DNA from: an uncultured Dehalococcoidia bacterium
GTDB taxonomy: Bacteria > Chloroflexota > Dehalococcoidia > Lucifugimonadales > UBA3495
Reading direction: 5' to 3'
DNA: 64,000 bases
Assembly (NCBI GenBank): GCA_958296385.1
Contig: OY282494.1
Coordinates: forward strand, 1,773,537-1,837,536
The notes under the pieces were generated by a model. The model had not been told where the DNA came from, did not search any database, and saw nothing but the letters and a program-made list of their open reading frames with translations. Below are positions 7,446-15,644 of the stretch, one piece after another (the stretch's first letter is position 1; each line of letters starts with the position of its first letter). Both the position numbers and the translations under genes were made by a program.

Positions 7446-8864
7446 TTAGCCGCCCATGTGGAAGACTACCATTTTGAGTTCGGTCATTTCCTCGATGGCG
7501 TAGGCCGGGCCTTCCTTGCCCATGCCGCTGTCTTTGAGGCCGCCGTAGGGCATCAGGTCGGCGCGCCACTGGGGGGAGGAGTTGATGTGGAGGTTGCCGG
7601 AGTGTACTTCCTGGGCAAAGCGCATCGCCCAGTCCACGTTCTGGGTAAAGATGCCGGCCGACAGGCCGAACCGGGTGTCGTTGGCTTTGGCGATGGCGTC
7701 GTCGATGTCCTCAAAGGCGCTGACGGCGATGGCCGGGCCGAACAGTTCCTCGCGGGAAATCAGCATATCGGGCCGGGCGTCGGCGATGACGGTTGCCGTG
7801 TGCAGCGTGCCTTGCCGGTCACCGCCGGCGATGACCCGGGCGCCCTGTCCGACGGCCTCGGCAATCCAGCTTTCCACACGTTCCGCATCGGTCTGGCGAA
7901 TCATCGGCCCCATCTTAACGTCCTCGTCAAAGGGGTTGCCGGCGCTAAACTCGCGGGTGGGCTGCACCAGGGCGTCCAGCAGGTCGGCGTAGATGGTGCG
8001 GGCGGCGAATACGCGCTGGGTGGAGATGCACACCTGGCCGGCGTTGGCAAAGCCGCTGGCGACGGTGGCCGCTGCCACTTTCTCGATGTCGGCGTCGGAC
8101 ATGATAATCAGCGGGCTGTTGGAGCCCAGCTCCATAGTGACCTTTTTGATGCCGGCGTTGCGGCAGATGCGGTCGCCGACTTCCATGCTGCCGGTGAAAG
8201 TGATTTTGCGGACGTCGGATGAGCCGGTGATGGCGTCGCCAATCTCCGCGCCGGAGCCGGTGATGGTCTGGATGGCCTCCTCCGGCAAGCCGGCTTCCAG
8301 CAGAATCTCGGTGAGTTTCAGGGCCGACAGGGGGGTATCGCCGGCGGGCTTGAGGATGACGGCGTTGCCGCCGGCCAGGGCGGGGCCGACTTTGTGGCAG
8401 ACGAGGTTGAGGGGAAAGTTGAACGGGGCGATGGCGGCCACCACGCCCACCGGCACGCGGATGGTGAACCCGAACTGGCTGACGATGCCCGGAGCGGCGT
8501 CCAGCGGCACCGTTTCGCCGTGCAGCCGCTTGGCTTCCTCGGCGGACGTCGTGATGGTCTGGATGGCCCGCTGCACTTCGGCGCGCCCCTCTGCGATGAC
8601 TTTGCCCTCCTCGCGGGTGACCGTTTCGGCGAGGTCGTCGGCCCGTTCGGCCATCAGGTCGGCGGCGCGTTTCAGGATGGCATAGCGGCGGTGTGCGGGC
8701 AGTTTGCCCATGATGCCGGCGCCGCGCACCGCGCTGGCGATGGCCGCCTGCACGTCGGCGGCGGAACCCCGGGGCACCGTGTCAAAGGCGGACTGGTCGA
8801 ACGGATTGATTACCGGCATCTTGTCATCGCGGTCAACCCACTCGCCGCAAATGTACATCTTCAT
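7446..8864 (-). CDS. NAD(P)-dependent aldehyde dehydrogenase
   Basis: A 472-residue member of the aldehyde dehydrogenase superfamily, oxidising an aldehyde to its acid in the cytoplasm. The key residues are present: Asn149 in APFNFP, Glu245 in VTMELGSNSP, and catalytic Cys279 in FANAGQVCIS. LPYGGLKDSGMGKEG-type closing motif is present as MPYGGLKDSGMGKEG. Overall it looks most like the lactaldehyde/succinate-semialdehyde/GapN-like group, but the substrate cannot be set from sequence. GAGGAGGG precedes the ATG. It stands alone between repeat copy 2 and a gap. Confidence 0.9.
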   Translation of the reverse strand: MKMYICGEWVDRDDKMPVINPFDQSAFDTVPRGSAADVQAAIASAVRGAGIMGKLPAHRRYAILKRAADLMAERADDLAETVTREEGKVIAEGRAEVQRAIQTITTSAEEAKRLHGETVPLDAAPGIVSQFGFTIRVPVGVVAAIAPFNFPLNLVCHKVGPALAGGNAVILKPAGDTPLSALKLTEILLEAGLPEEAIQTITGSGAEIGDAITGSSDVRKITFTGSMEVGDRICRNAGIKKVTMELGSNSPLIIMSDADIEKVAAATVASGFANAGQVCISTQRVFAARTIYADLLDALVQPTREFSAGNPFDEDVKMGPMIRQTDAERVESWIAEAVGQGARVIAGGDRQGTLHTATVIADARPDMLISREELFGPAIAVSAFEDIDDAIAKANDTRFGLSAGIFTQNVDWAMRFAQEVHSGNLHINSSPQWRADLMPYGGLKDSGMGKEGPAYAIEEMTELKMVVFHMGG

Positions 8865-8987
8865 CGTGTGCCCTCCTCAAAGTCAGGACGTGTCGTCGAA
8901 CCGCAGTAACCCCGCAGAACGCATCAGATTGTACTACTCCGTACCCGATGCGGCTAGACGCAGCGGTCACCCCGGCGCAGCGGCGGC

Positions 8988-9016
8988 CCGGGCCCGTTTA
9001 TCGTGGCCGGGCCCGG
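8988..9016 (-). terminator. GC-rich hairpin after the Asn-Gly-rich protein gene
   Basis: Nine-base perfect stem CCGGGCCCG (8988-8996) and CGGGCCCGG (9008-9016) with an 11-base loop. It begins 13 bases past the stop of the minus-strand gene at 9029. There is no T-run, so it may be a weak or Rho-assisted terminator. Confidence 0.4.
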
Positions 9017-9028
9017 TTTGCGGTGCGG

Positions 9029-9994
9029 TCAGTCAGAGTCCGGGGTGGGGGGTTGGGCGCGTGTGGGCTGGATTGCGGGTTGGGTTGTTTCGCCCAGCAC
9101 GATGCTGCGGCCGGTGCCGGTTACGCGGTAGTGGCCGGATTGTCCGGGGATGCGTTCCAGCCAGCGGAACTTGGTGCGCGCGGCGTTGCGCAGGGTTTGC
9201 ACGAAACTGTGCGGCAGCGGCCAGCCGGCCAGCGTGAACAGCTGCGCTAACGCATCCGGGTCCACGCTTTTTACGGAGAGGAAACGGTCGGCGGCCTCGG
9301 CGGCCACCACCACCCGCCGCATATCGCCCAGCGGACTGACCTTCTGGCAAAAGGCGATGTACTCGTGTTCCTCAGGCGTCGTTGCTACCGCCGTCATCAC
9401 CGCCACCGCCCCGGCTGGATTGGCCACGGTTTGACTGGGCCTGGTTTGATTTGGCCTGGTTCGTTCCGGCCCGGAAACGCCGGCCGGGGTTGGTGCCTGG
9501 GCCGGCTGCGTGATGCTCTGCGGCGTCGGGACGGCCGGCCGGGCCGGGGGCGTATGCTCAATCGCGAAACCGGCCGGCGTTGGCGGGGCGTAGCCCGCCG
9601 CGCCGTTGCCCGTGGCGCCGTTCGTATCCGAACCGTTGCCCATCGGACCGTTGCCCATCGGGTGAATGGCGCCGTTGCCGTTGGGAATCGTTAGCCCGTT
9701 GCCCGGATGTCCGTTGTCCTGATGTCCGTTGCCAAAATGCGTGCCATCCGGATTGGGCGGCGCAACGGGGGGGTGATGCGCGGCGCCGTTGCTGCTGCCG
9801 TTGCCATTGCCGTTGGAGTAGGGCGCCGATTCGCCGTTGGCGGCGCTGAGCGGCGGCGCGGCGCTGCCGTTTGACAGCTGCGGCAGCGCCGAGTACAGCA
9901 GCTCACGCACCAACTCCCGGTCGTCGGATTCCAACGAAACCTGCGCTCCGGAGGGCAGCGTTATGCTCAGTTTGTTTAGCCCCAACGTCCCCAT
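9029..9994 (-). CDS. Asn-Gly-rich linker protein with a conserved C-terminal domain
   Basis: A 321-residue protein I do not recognise. Residues ~1-30 form a short ordered start (LNKLSITLPSGAQVSLESDD). About 150 residues of Asn/Gly/Pro low complexity follow (repeats such as GNG, NGNGA, GNGPMGNG), then a folded-looking C-terminal ~100 residues (EEHEYIAFCQKVSPLGDMRRVVVAAEAADRF onward) containing AGWPLPHSFVQTLRNAAR and ending in YRVTGTGRSIVLG. The last part could be a winged-helix-like domain, which is inference. I chose the ATG at 9994 with GAGGGG upstream rather than a TTG at 10057. The linker suggests a tethered adaptor or DNA/RNA-binding protein. Confidence 0.55.
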   Translation of the reverse strand: MGTLGLNKLSITLPSGAQVSLESDDRELVRELLYSALPQLSNGSAAPPLSAANGESAPYSNGNGNGSSNGAAHHPPVAPPNPDGTHFGNGHQDNGHPGNGLTIPNGNGAIHPMGNGPMGNGSDTNGATGNGAAGYAPPTPAGFAIEHTPPARPAVPTPQSITQPAQAPTPAGVSGPERTRPNQTRPSQTVANPAGAVAVMTAVATTPEEHEYIAFCQKVSPLGDMRRVVVAAEAADRFLSVKSVDPDALAQLFTLAGWPLPHSFVQTLRNAARTKFRWLERIPGQSGHYRVTGTGRSIVLGETTQPAIQPTRAQPPTPDSD

Positions 9995-10125
9995 GCCGCA
10001 CCCCTCATCACTGGTGGTCTCACAATCATAGTAAAGCCCCGCCGCCGTTGTTGGCAAGGCAATATGCGCCCCTTATTGGCCGATTTCCCGGATGCCGGCG
10101 GCCCGATGCAGCGGGGCGGCACGCC

Positions 10126-11982
10126 CTAGATGGTTTGTTTCAGCCGTTGGGCCAGGGAGTTGGTCATGCCCGGTACGGCGGCGATGTCTTCTACGCTGGC
10201 CTCTTTGATTCCTTGCAGCGAACCGAAACGGCGCAGCAGCATCCGCTTGCGTTTGGGGCCGATTCCGGTGACCATGTCGATGGGCGATTTCAGGCTGCTT
10301 TTGGAGCGCAGGTTCCGATGGTAGCTGATGGCGAAACGGTGGGCTTCGTCGCGGATGCGCTGCATCAGGTATAGCGCCTGGGAGTTCCGGGGCAGCACGA
10401 TGGGTTCCGGGGTGTGCGGCACGAACAGCTCTTCGCGCTCTTTGGCCAGCGCGCACAGCGGAATTTGCTCCAATCCTAAATGCAGCATCACTTCCCGGGC
10501 CGCCGTGAGATGGCCTTTGCCGCCGTCAATGATTACCAGGTCGGGCATCACGCCCCAGGTGTCCACCTTGCCGTCGGGGTCGGGGTTGCTGATGGCCTGG
10601 CTCAGGCGCTTGAACCGGCGGGTTAGCATCTCTTTCATGCTGGCGTAGTCGTCCACGCCCTCCACCGCCTTGATTTTAAAGCGGCGGTAATCGCGGGTGT
10701 AGGGCTTGCCGTCGTCAAACACCACCATACTGCCGACGAGATTGCTGCCCTGGATGTGGGAGATGTCGTAGCACTCCATCCGGCGGGGCAGGGTGGGCAG
10801 GCTCAGCTCCTCCTCCAGTTCGGCCAGCGCGCCCTGGATGGCGTCGGAGCGGTTCAGCCACTTGACCCGGTGCTGGGCCAGCCCCTCGACGGCGTTCTCG
10901 GCAACGACCTGCATCAGCTTGCGGTTATCGCCCCGCTGGGGCCGGATGAGCCGCACGGCGCCGCCGCGTTTGTGCTTCAGAAAGCCCACCAGCACATCGG
11001 CGTCCTCCGGCGGCGGGTCGTGCTGCACCAGGATGGTGGGCGGCACCTCCAGCGCGTTGGCGTAGAACTGCTGCACGAACTGGGCGATGATGGCGTTGGG
11101 TTCGTCGTCCTGGGGGCCTTCCATAAAGAAATGGTCGCGCCCAATCAGCTTGCCCCGGCGCACGAAAAATATCTCAACCCACGTTTCGTTGGCGGCGCCG
11201 GACATGGCGATGGCGTCCAGGTCGGTCAGCTTGCCGGAGTCAACCTTTACGGTGCGTTCCTCCTCAAACTTCTGGATGGCGGCCACCTGGTCGCGCAGGG
11301 CGGCGGCCCGCTCGAACTCCAGCTCGTCCGATGCCTCGTGCATCTTGCCCCGCAACTGGCCCGTAACCGCCTCGGTGTTGCCCTCCAGAAAGAGGATGAC
11401 CTGCTTGACGACGGCGGCGTATTCGTCCTGCGTGGCCAGGCCGGCGCAGGGGCCAACGCAGCGGTGGATGTAGTATTCCAGGCACGGCCTGGGGTCGGCG
11501 CCGGTTATCTTTTTGGTGCAGGAACGGTAAGGAAACAGCTTTTTGACCAAATCCATTGACTGGCGCACGCTGCCGGCGCTGGCGAACGGCCCGAAATAGC
11601 GGGCGCCGTCCTGATGCACGCCCCGGGTGATGTACACCCTGGGGAAATCATCGGCCAGGTCAACTTTCAGATAGGGGTAGGTTTTGTCGTCTTTCAGCCG
11701 GACGTTGAAATAGGGGCGGTGCCGCTTGATTAGCGTGTTCTCCAGGATCAGCGCCTCGGCCTCGGTGTCGGTGACGATGTACTCGAAGTCGGTCAGCTCG
11801 CTGACCAGGCGGCGGGTTTTGCGGTCAAGGCCGGCCGGCGAGCCGAAGTACGACCGCAGGCGGTTGCGGAGCACGGCGGCCTTGCCCACGTAGATAACCA
11901 CGCCGTCGGCGTTTTTCATCAGATAGACGCCGGGACGCTCCGGCGTAACCAGCAGGCGATGCTCAAATTCAGGGCGGCTCAT
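10126..11982 (-). CDS. uvrC: Excinuclease ABC subunit C
   Basis: UvrC makes the 3' and 5' incisions around DNA lesions in nucleotide excision repair. This 618-residue copy is full length. It has an N-terminal GIY-YIG nuclease (PGVYLMKNADGVVIYVGKA, residues ~18-36), the four-cysteine region typical of UvrC (about 154-178, CTKK...PCLEYYIHRCVGPC), a UVR segment (LRGKMHEASDELEFERAAALRDQ), the RNase H-like C-terminal nuclease with ECYDISHIQG and VIDGGKGHL, and closing helix-hairpin-helix motifs. No other uvr gene lies in the window. Confidence 0.97.
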   Translation of the reverse strand: MSRPEFEHRLLVTPERPGVYLMKNADGVVIYVGKAAVLRNRLRSYFGSPAGLDRKTRRLVSELTDFEYIVTDTEAEALILENTLIKRHRPYFNVRLKDDKTYPYLKVDLADDFPRVYITRGVHQDGARYFGPFASAGSVRQSMDLVKKLFPYRSCTKKITGADPRPCLEYYIHRCVGPCAGLATQDEYAAVVKQVILFLEGNTEAVTGQLRGKMHEASDELEFERAAALRDQVAAIQKFEEERTVKVDSGKLTDLDAIAMSGAANETWVEIFFVRRGKLIGRDHFFMEGPQDDEPNAIIAQFVQQFYANALEVPPTILVQHDPPPEDADVLVGFLKHKRGGAVRLIRPQRGDNRKLMQVVAENAVEGLAQHRVKWLNRSDAIQGALAELEEELSLPTLPRRMECYDISHIQGSNLVGSMVVFDDGKPYTRDYRRFKIKAVEGVDDYASMKEMLTRRFKRLSQAISNPDPDGKVDTWGVMPDLVIIDGGKGHLTAAREVMLHLGLEQIPLCALAKEREELFVPHTPEPIVLPRNSQALYLMQRIRDEAHRFAISYHRNLRSKSSLKSPIDMVTGIGPKRKRMLLRRFGSLQGIKEASVEDIAAVPGMTNSLAQRLKQTI

Positions 11983-12038
11983 GGCCCGAAACCAACCCGG
12001 CTAGCGCCGAATCACGGCGGCTAAACTACGCACGGCGG

Positions 12039-12401
12039 CTAAACTACAAAGGACACCGCAATCAGCGCGGCCAGTAGAACCCCGGAGAATATGCCGATGC
12101 GGATTAGCTCCGGCCCGGCGTAGCTGTAAGCCGCCGGCCGGTCGTACCGGCGGCCCCGGGGCGGCCCGACGGCACGAGCAGCAGCGCCGGCGGCGGCCCG
12201 GTTGTCGCCGGCCGCCGGACTGCCGGCGGATGCGCCGTTTGCCACCGCCGTTGCCGTGCCAGCCGATGCCATCGGCTCCGACGCATCCCCGGCCGGAGCA
12301 GCCATCGCGCCAACTCCGGCGCCGGCCGTGCGGCTGCCGGAACTGCGCCGGCGACGCAGGTTGTTTTGACGAGCTGCTACCCGTTTGCCCTTGCTCGGCA
12401 T
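12039..12401 (-). CDS. Small basic protein with one C-terminal transmembrane helix
   Basis: A 120-residue protein. The N-terminus is strongly basic (KGKRVAARQNNLRRRR), the middle is Ala/Gly-rich low complexity, and the last ~22 residues form a single hydrophobic helix (IGIFSGVLLAALIAVSFVV). This looks like a tail-anchored or small membrane protein of unknown role. GGAGG lies six bases before the ATG. It shares the minus strand with uvrC downstream (57 bases between the stop and the uvrC start). A 17 bp direct repeat, CACGGCGGCTAAACTAC, lies across its stop region (12013-12046). Confidence 0.5.
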   Translation of the reverse strand: MPSKGKRVAARQNNLRRRRSSGSRTAGAGVGAMAAPAGDASEPMASAGTATAVANGASAGSPAAGDNRAAAGAAARAVGPPRGRRYDRPAAYSYAGPELIRIGIFSGVLLAALIAVSFVV

Positions 12402-12628
12402 TATCGGCCTCCGGGCGCCGACACCGCAGCGACTCGGCGCGCTACTGTAACATTCAGTCTGTTGGCGGAACCCGTATCGCAGAGCGATGGATTTCCGCCG
12501 TTACATCATACCAGCAAAAGCCGGGGGAATTGGCGCCGCACCGCCGCAATTTTATGTCAATAATTGGAACGCTAGGCCCCGCAATTGGAACGCTATCCCC
12601 ACTAATCGGAGCGCCGCCCCCCTCCCTC

Positions 12629-12735
12629 AATGTCATTCTGAGCGCAGCGAAGAATCTCGACGGGGTAGCGCACACTTTGGGGGGAAACGCCGCTGCTACG
12701 CTATCGAGATTCTTCGCTGCGCTCAGAATGACATT
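12629..12735. repeat. MITE-like palindromic repeat, copy 3
   Basis: Inverted arms of ~32 bp at 12629-12660 and 12704-12735, extended outside by C-rich and G-rich ends, with a ~43 bp centre. A detached right-end piece (AGAATGACATTGGGGGGA) repeats at about 12764-12781. This and the short flanks fill the 389-base gap 12402-12790, where I see no gene. Confidence 0.9.
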
Positions 12736-12790
12736 GGGGGGAGTGCTTAGAGCGACGGGGACTAGAATGACATTGGGGGGAGGGATGCGG

Positions 12791-13702
12791 CTACGCCCGG
12801 GGGTGGCTGCGCTGGTATTCTTCGCGCACGTGGGAGTCGGTGAGGTGGGTATAGACCTGGGTGGTGGATATGCTGGAGTGGCCCAGCAATTCCTGGACGT
12901 GGCGCAGGGATGCTCCGTTCTGGAGCAGGTGCGTGGCGAAGCTGTGCCGCAGGGTGTGAGGGGTGATTTTGCCGTCAATGCCGGCTTTCTTGGCGCTGGA
13001 TTTCAGGATGTTCCAGACCCATTGCCGGGTGAGGCGCTCGCCCCGCTGGTTGACGTACAGGGCAGTTTCGCCGTTTTTCTGCCCCAGCAGCGACACCCGG
13101 GCCCCACCGATGTAGCCGCGCAGATTGGTCAGGGCCTCCGGGTACAGATAGACGATGCGCTCTTTGGAGCCTTTGCCCATCGCGCGGATGTAGCCCTCCT
13201 CAAAGTCGATGTCCTGCACGTTCAGGCCCACCATCTCGCTGACGCGCAGGCCGGTGGCGTACAGCAACTCGAGGATGCTGGCGTCGCGGCGGCCTTCGGG
13301 GGTGCCGGTGTCGGCGGCGGTGGTCAGCAGCCGCTTGACTTCATCCTCGGTGATGAACTTGGGCACGATGCGCCCGACGCGGGGGGCGCCCAGGTTCTCC
13401 GTCGGGTCGGTAGTGATTACCCCGTTGCGGCTGAGGTAGCCAAAGAACGACCGCACGGCAGCCACCTTGCGGGCCGTGGTCGTCTCCCGGTAACCCCGGT
13501 TGTCGCGCAATTCGGTGATGTACGCGTTCAGCAGGTTGATGTCCACCAACCGCCAAACCTCCGGCTCTGCCGACGAATCCAGGTTGTCCCTGATGAACTC
13601 CTTGAACTGATTGAGGTCGCTGCTGTAAGCATCCAGCGTGTTCTGCGCGAAACCCCGCTCCACCACCAGATGCTGCAAGAATGAATTGACTGTCCGCTCC
13701 AT
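12791..13702 (-). CDS. Tyrosine recombinase of the XerC/XerD type
   Basis: A 303-residue site-specific recombinase, most likely the chromosome-dimer-resolving Xer protein. It has an N-terminal SAM-like domain (FLQHLVVERGFAQNTLDAYSSDLNQF) and the C-terminal catalytic residues: Arg in YATGLRVSE (~152), HTLRHSFATHLL (~249-260), the LGHSSISTTQ His region, and the Tyr nucleophile in TQVYTH (~283). No phage or integron context is present, which supports a housekeeping role. I prefer the ATG at 13702 with GGTGG upstream over the GTG/TTG codons at 13711/13714. XerC versus XerD cannot be decided here. Confidence 0.9.
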   Translation of the reverse strand: MERTVNSFLQHLVVERGFAQNTLDAYSSDLNQFKEFIRDNLDSSAEPEVWRLVDINLLNAYITELRDNRGYRETTTARKVAAVRSFFGYLSRNGVITTDPTENLGAPRVGRIVPKFITEDEVKRLLTTAADTGTPEGRRDASILELLYATGLRVSEMVGLNVQDIDFEEGYIRAMGKGSKERIVYLYPEALTNLRGYIGGARVSLLGQKNGETALYVNQRGERLTRQWVWNILKSSAKKAGIDGKITPHTLRHSFATHLLQNGASLRHVQELLGHSSISTTQVYTHLTDSHVREEYQRSHPRA

Positions 13703-13900
13703 ATTTGCCACCAAAATACCCCGCCGATTTTGACGCAGCCGAAAGGCGTTTAATCGTGATACGGCGGGAATTGCGTTAAGGATTTAGGCGTATTTTTATA
13801 TTAACTACATAAATTGGCACGGATAGACGGCTGCGAGATTTCGGGTTTTGGACGGGTCACGCCGGATGCCGCGCGCCATCGCTTTGCGCCGGCATTGCGG

Positions 13901-14368
13901 CTAGAACAGTCGGAATATCCCGGCGGCAATCAGCGCGCAGACGGCGGCGTGGAGGGCCAGGCTGGCGGCGATGGACGCCAGCAGCCGGGTGCGGCGCATC
14001 CCGATGGCCTCCAGCGTCAGCGTGGTGGCGTACACTCCGGCCCAGGGGGTTACCAGCAGCACGCCCCAGACGCCCCAGCGGTCCAGCGCGCCCACCAGAC
14101 GCCGGCTGCGGCGCCGGAGCATCCAAACCGCCGCCGCCCGCAAACGCCCCGACCGCAGTTTCAGCAAGACCCTGATGATGCGGGTTCCCTTGCCGGCGCG
14201 CCAGAACAACCCGGAAATCACCAGGGCGGGCAGCATATTGAAACCGGCCGACACCAGGGCCACGGTAACCGCGTCCAGCCCCAGCCCGATGCCCAGAGGT
14301 ATGGATACCAGCTCCTCGCCGATTGGCGACATTGCGGTAAGCGCAACCAGTACGTACTTTGCCAGCAA
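13901..14368 (-). CDS. Small multidrug export protein family (COG2426-like) membrane protein
   Basis: About 155 residues with four or five hydrophobic segments. The opening YVLVALTAMSPIGEELVSIPLGIGLGL is characteristic of the small multidrug exporter family (PF06695), and a TPWAGVYATTLTLEAIGM segment follows. The family's transport role is weakly established. I favour the TTG start at 14368, which has GAGGGG five bases upstream and puts the conserved block at the N-terminus. The ATG at 14434 would add an unusual Arg-rich 22-residue leader. Confidence 0.65.
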   Translation of the reverse strand: MLAKYVLVALTAMSPIGEELVSIPLGIGLGLDAVTVALVSAGFNMLPALVISGLFWRAGKGTRIIRVLLKLRSGRLRAAAVWMLRRRSRRLVGALDRWGVWGVLLVTPWAGVYATTLTLEAIGMRRTRLLASIAASLALHAAVCALIAAGIFRLF

Positions 14369-14480
14369 ATCCGCCCCTCGCGCTCTAATTTGGACGGCCC
14401 GCCGAATGTCAACGGGCCGCCTGAAATGATACATTGGGCCATGCCAGAACCCGCCGAACCCGCCCTACCGGATTGCGCCC

Positions 14481-14720
14481 ATGCCTACGCCAATTACCCT
14501 ATCCATAGCCGCACAGGGAGCCGGCAGCTCCGCCGGCCCAACCTTCCTGGCCTACCTGGACACGTGGATAATCGGCGGCCTGGTGCTGCTGGTCGTCGTA
14601 GTAGTAACCCTGAAATGGGCCTGGGGCCGCATCCGCTCCGCCCGGCAGCCGCGCGACGATTACGATTACTACTATTACGATGACGATTACGACGACGACG
14701 ATTATCGCGCTAGCCGCTGA
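14481..14720 (+). CDS. Single-pass membrane protein with an Asp/Tyr-rich tail
   Basis: A 79-residue protein: a short N-terminal segment, one strong transmembrane helix (WIIGGLVLLVVVVVTLKWAW, ~29-48), a basic stop-transfer (RIRSARQPR), then a tail of almost only Asp and Tyr (residues ~59-75). The tail is encoded by GAY/TAY repeats (14657-14703). No family recognised. Such a tail could bind metal or calcium or a basic partner, which is speculation. The divergent neighbour is the exporter-like gene. Confidence 0.55.
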   Translation: MPTPITLSIAAQGAGSSAGPTFLAYLDTWIIGGLVLLVVVVVTLKWAWGRIRSARQPRDDYDYYYYDDDYDDDDYRASR

Positions 14721-14728
14721 GTACCGCT

Positions 14729-14850
14729 CCGGCCCGGCAGCAGGCTTTGGAGACGTATGCCGAGTGCGGCAATCTGAGCGCGGCGAGCGGTTGTTTCAGG
14801 TGAGCACGCAGACGGTGAGCGTGTGGGTCAAGACAAGAGAGGATGGATAT
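14729..14850 (+). pseudogene. Relic of an IS-type transposase helix-turn-helix
   Basis: One frame reads RQQALETYAECGNLSAASG before a stop. A neighbouring frame then reads LFQVSTQTVSVWVKTRE. Joined with a one-step frame change they resemble the N-terminal helix-turn-helix of IS1 InsA-like or IS630-like proteins (AL..Y...SA..R.f.VS..TV..WVK). No start, catalytic part or terminal repeats remain. It is read from similarity of pattern only. Confidence 0.35.
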
Positions 14851-14855
14851 TACCG

Positions 14856-15644
14856 TCAACCAAGCATTCCCATCGCCGTTGCCAGGTAATCTGCCGCTGC
14901 TGCCACGTTCAGCCGGTCGTTGTCGTCGCGCAGTTGGCCTTCGGCGTCGATGCTTACGTGTCCCCACTCGGGCAGTATCGGGGATAGCAGGGTTGGCAGG
15001 TTGTTGGCTTGTAGGCCGCCGGCTGTGGCCAGGGCCAAGGTGGGGGCGGCGTTGGCGATGGCGGTTAGGTAGCGGGCGGTGGTGGTGGGGTTGAGGGGGC
15101 GGCCCAGGCCCTCTGAGGCATCTATCAGGATGTCGGTTGCGATTCCGGCGTAGTTGGCGCAGCGTTGGGCCAGTTCGTCGGGGTTGTTGCTTACTGATGC
15201 CATTGCTTCCCGGCCGGCTTGCAGGACGATGCGGCGGGGGTGGGCGCGGCGGCGGTATTCGTCCAGGGACGCCGGTTCGGGCCAGGGGGCGCCTCTGGTG
15301 GCGTTGATTTGGACGCCGTGGCAGTTGGGGCCGCCGCTGGCGGTGGCTTGGGTCAGGGCGTCGGCCAGGTTTGCGCCGGCGCGGGGGCGGTAGTGCACCA
15401 GGTTGAGGCAGCGGGGGTCGTTGGAGAATATGCCGGCGATGGCGTCGGGCGGCGGGCAGCGCGTGGGGGCGCCGCTGGGCTGGCCGGCCAGCAGGGCGTT
15501 GCTCAGCAGGACGCCGCACATCAGCAGCCGGGGTGGATGCTCCGGCAGCGTTGCGACGACGGCGGCGATTTCATCCGCAGCGGTAAAGCCGGTGATGCCT
15601 ACGTAGGGCGTTGTCGTCAGCGTCAGCGTCGTCAGCGTCATCAT
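14856..15644 (-). CDS. TIM-barrel protein resembling phosphoribosylanthranilate isomerase
   Basis: A 262-residue protein. It opens with a strand-like YVGITGFTAADEI and later has TDILIDASEGLGRPLNP and LALATAGGLQANNLPTLL, which fit the phosphate-binding end of TrpF-like barrels (D.S.G.G / AGGL...N). It is longer and more divergent than typical TrpF (~200 residues), and no other trp gene is near, so a different isomerase-type activity is possible. Its start overlaps the stop of the acyl-CoA ligase gene by ATGA, implying coupled expression. Confidence 0.5.
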   Translation of the reverse strand: MMTLTTLTLTTTPYVGITGFTAADEIAAVVATLPEHPPRLLMCGVLLSNALLAGQPSGAPTRCPPPDAIAGIFSNDPRCLNLVHYRPRAGANLADALTQATASGGPNCHGVQINATRGAPWPEPASLDEYRRRAHPRRIVLQAGREAMASVSNNPDELAQRCANYAGIATDILIDASEGLGRPLNPTTTARYLTAIANAAPTLALATAGGLQANNLPTLLSPILPEWGHVSIDAEGQLRDDNDRLNVAAAADYLATAMGMLG

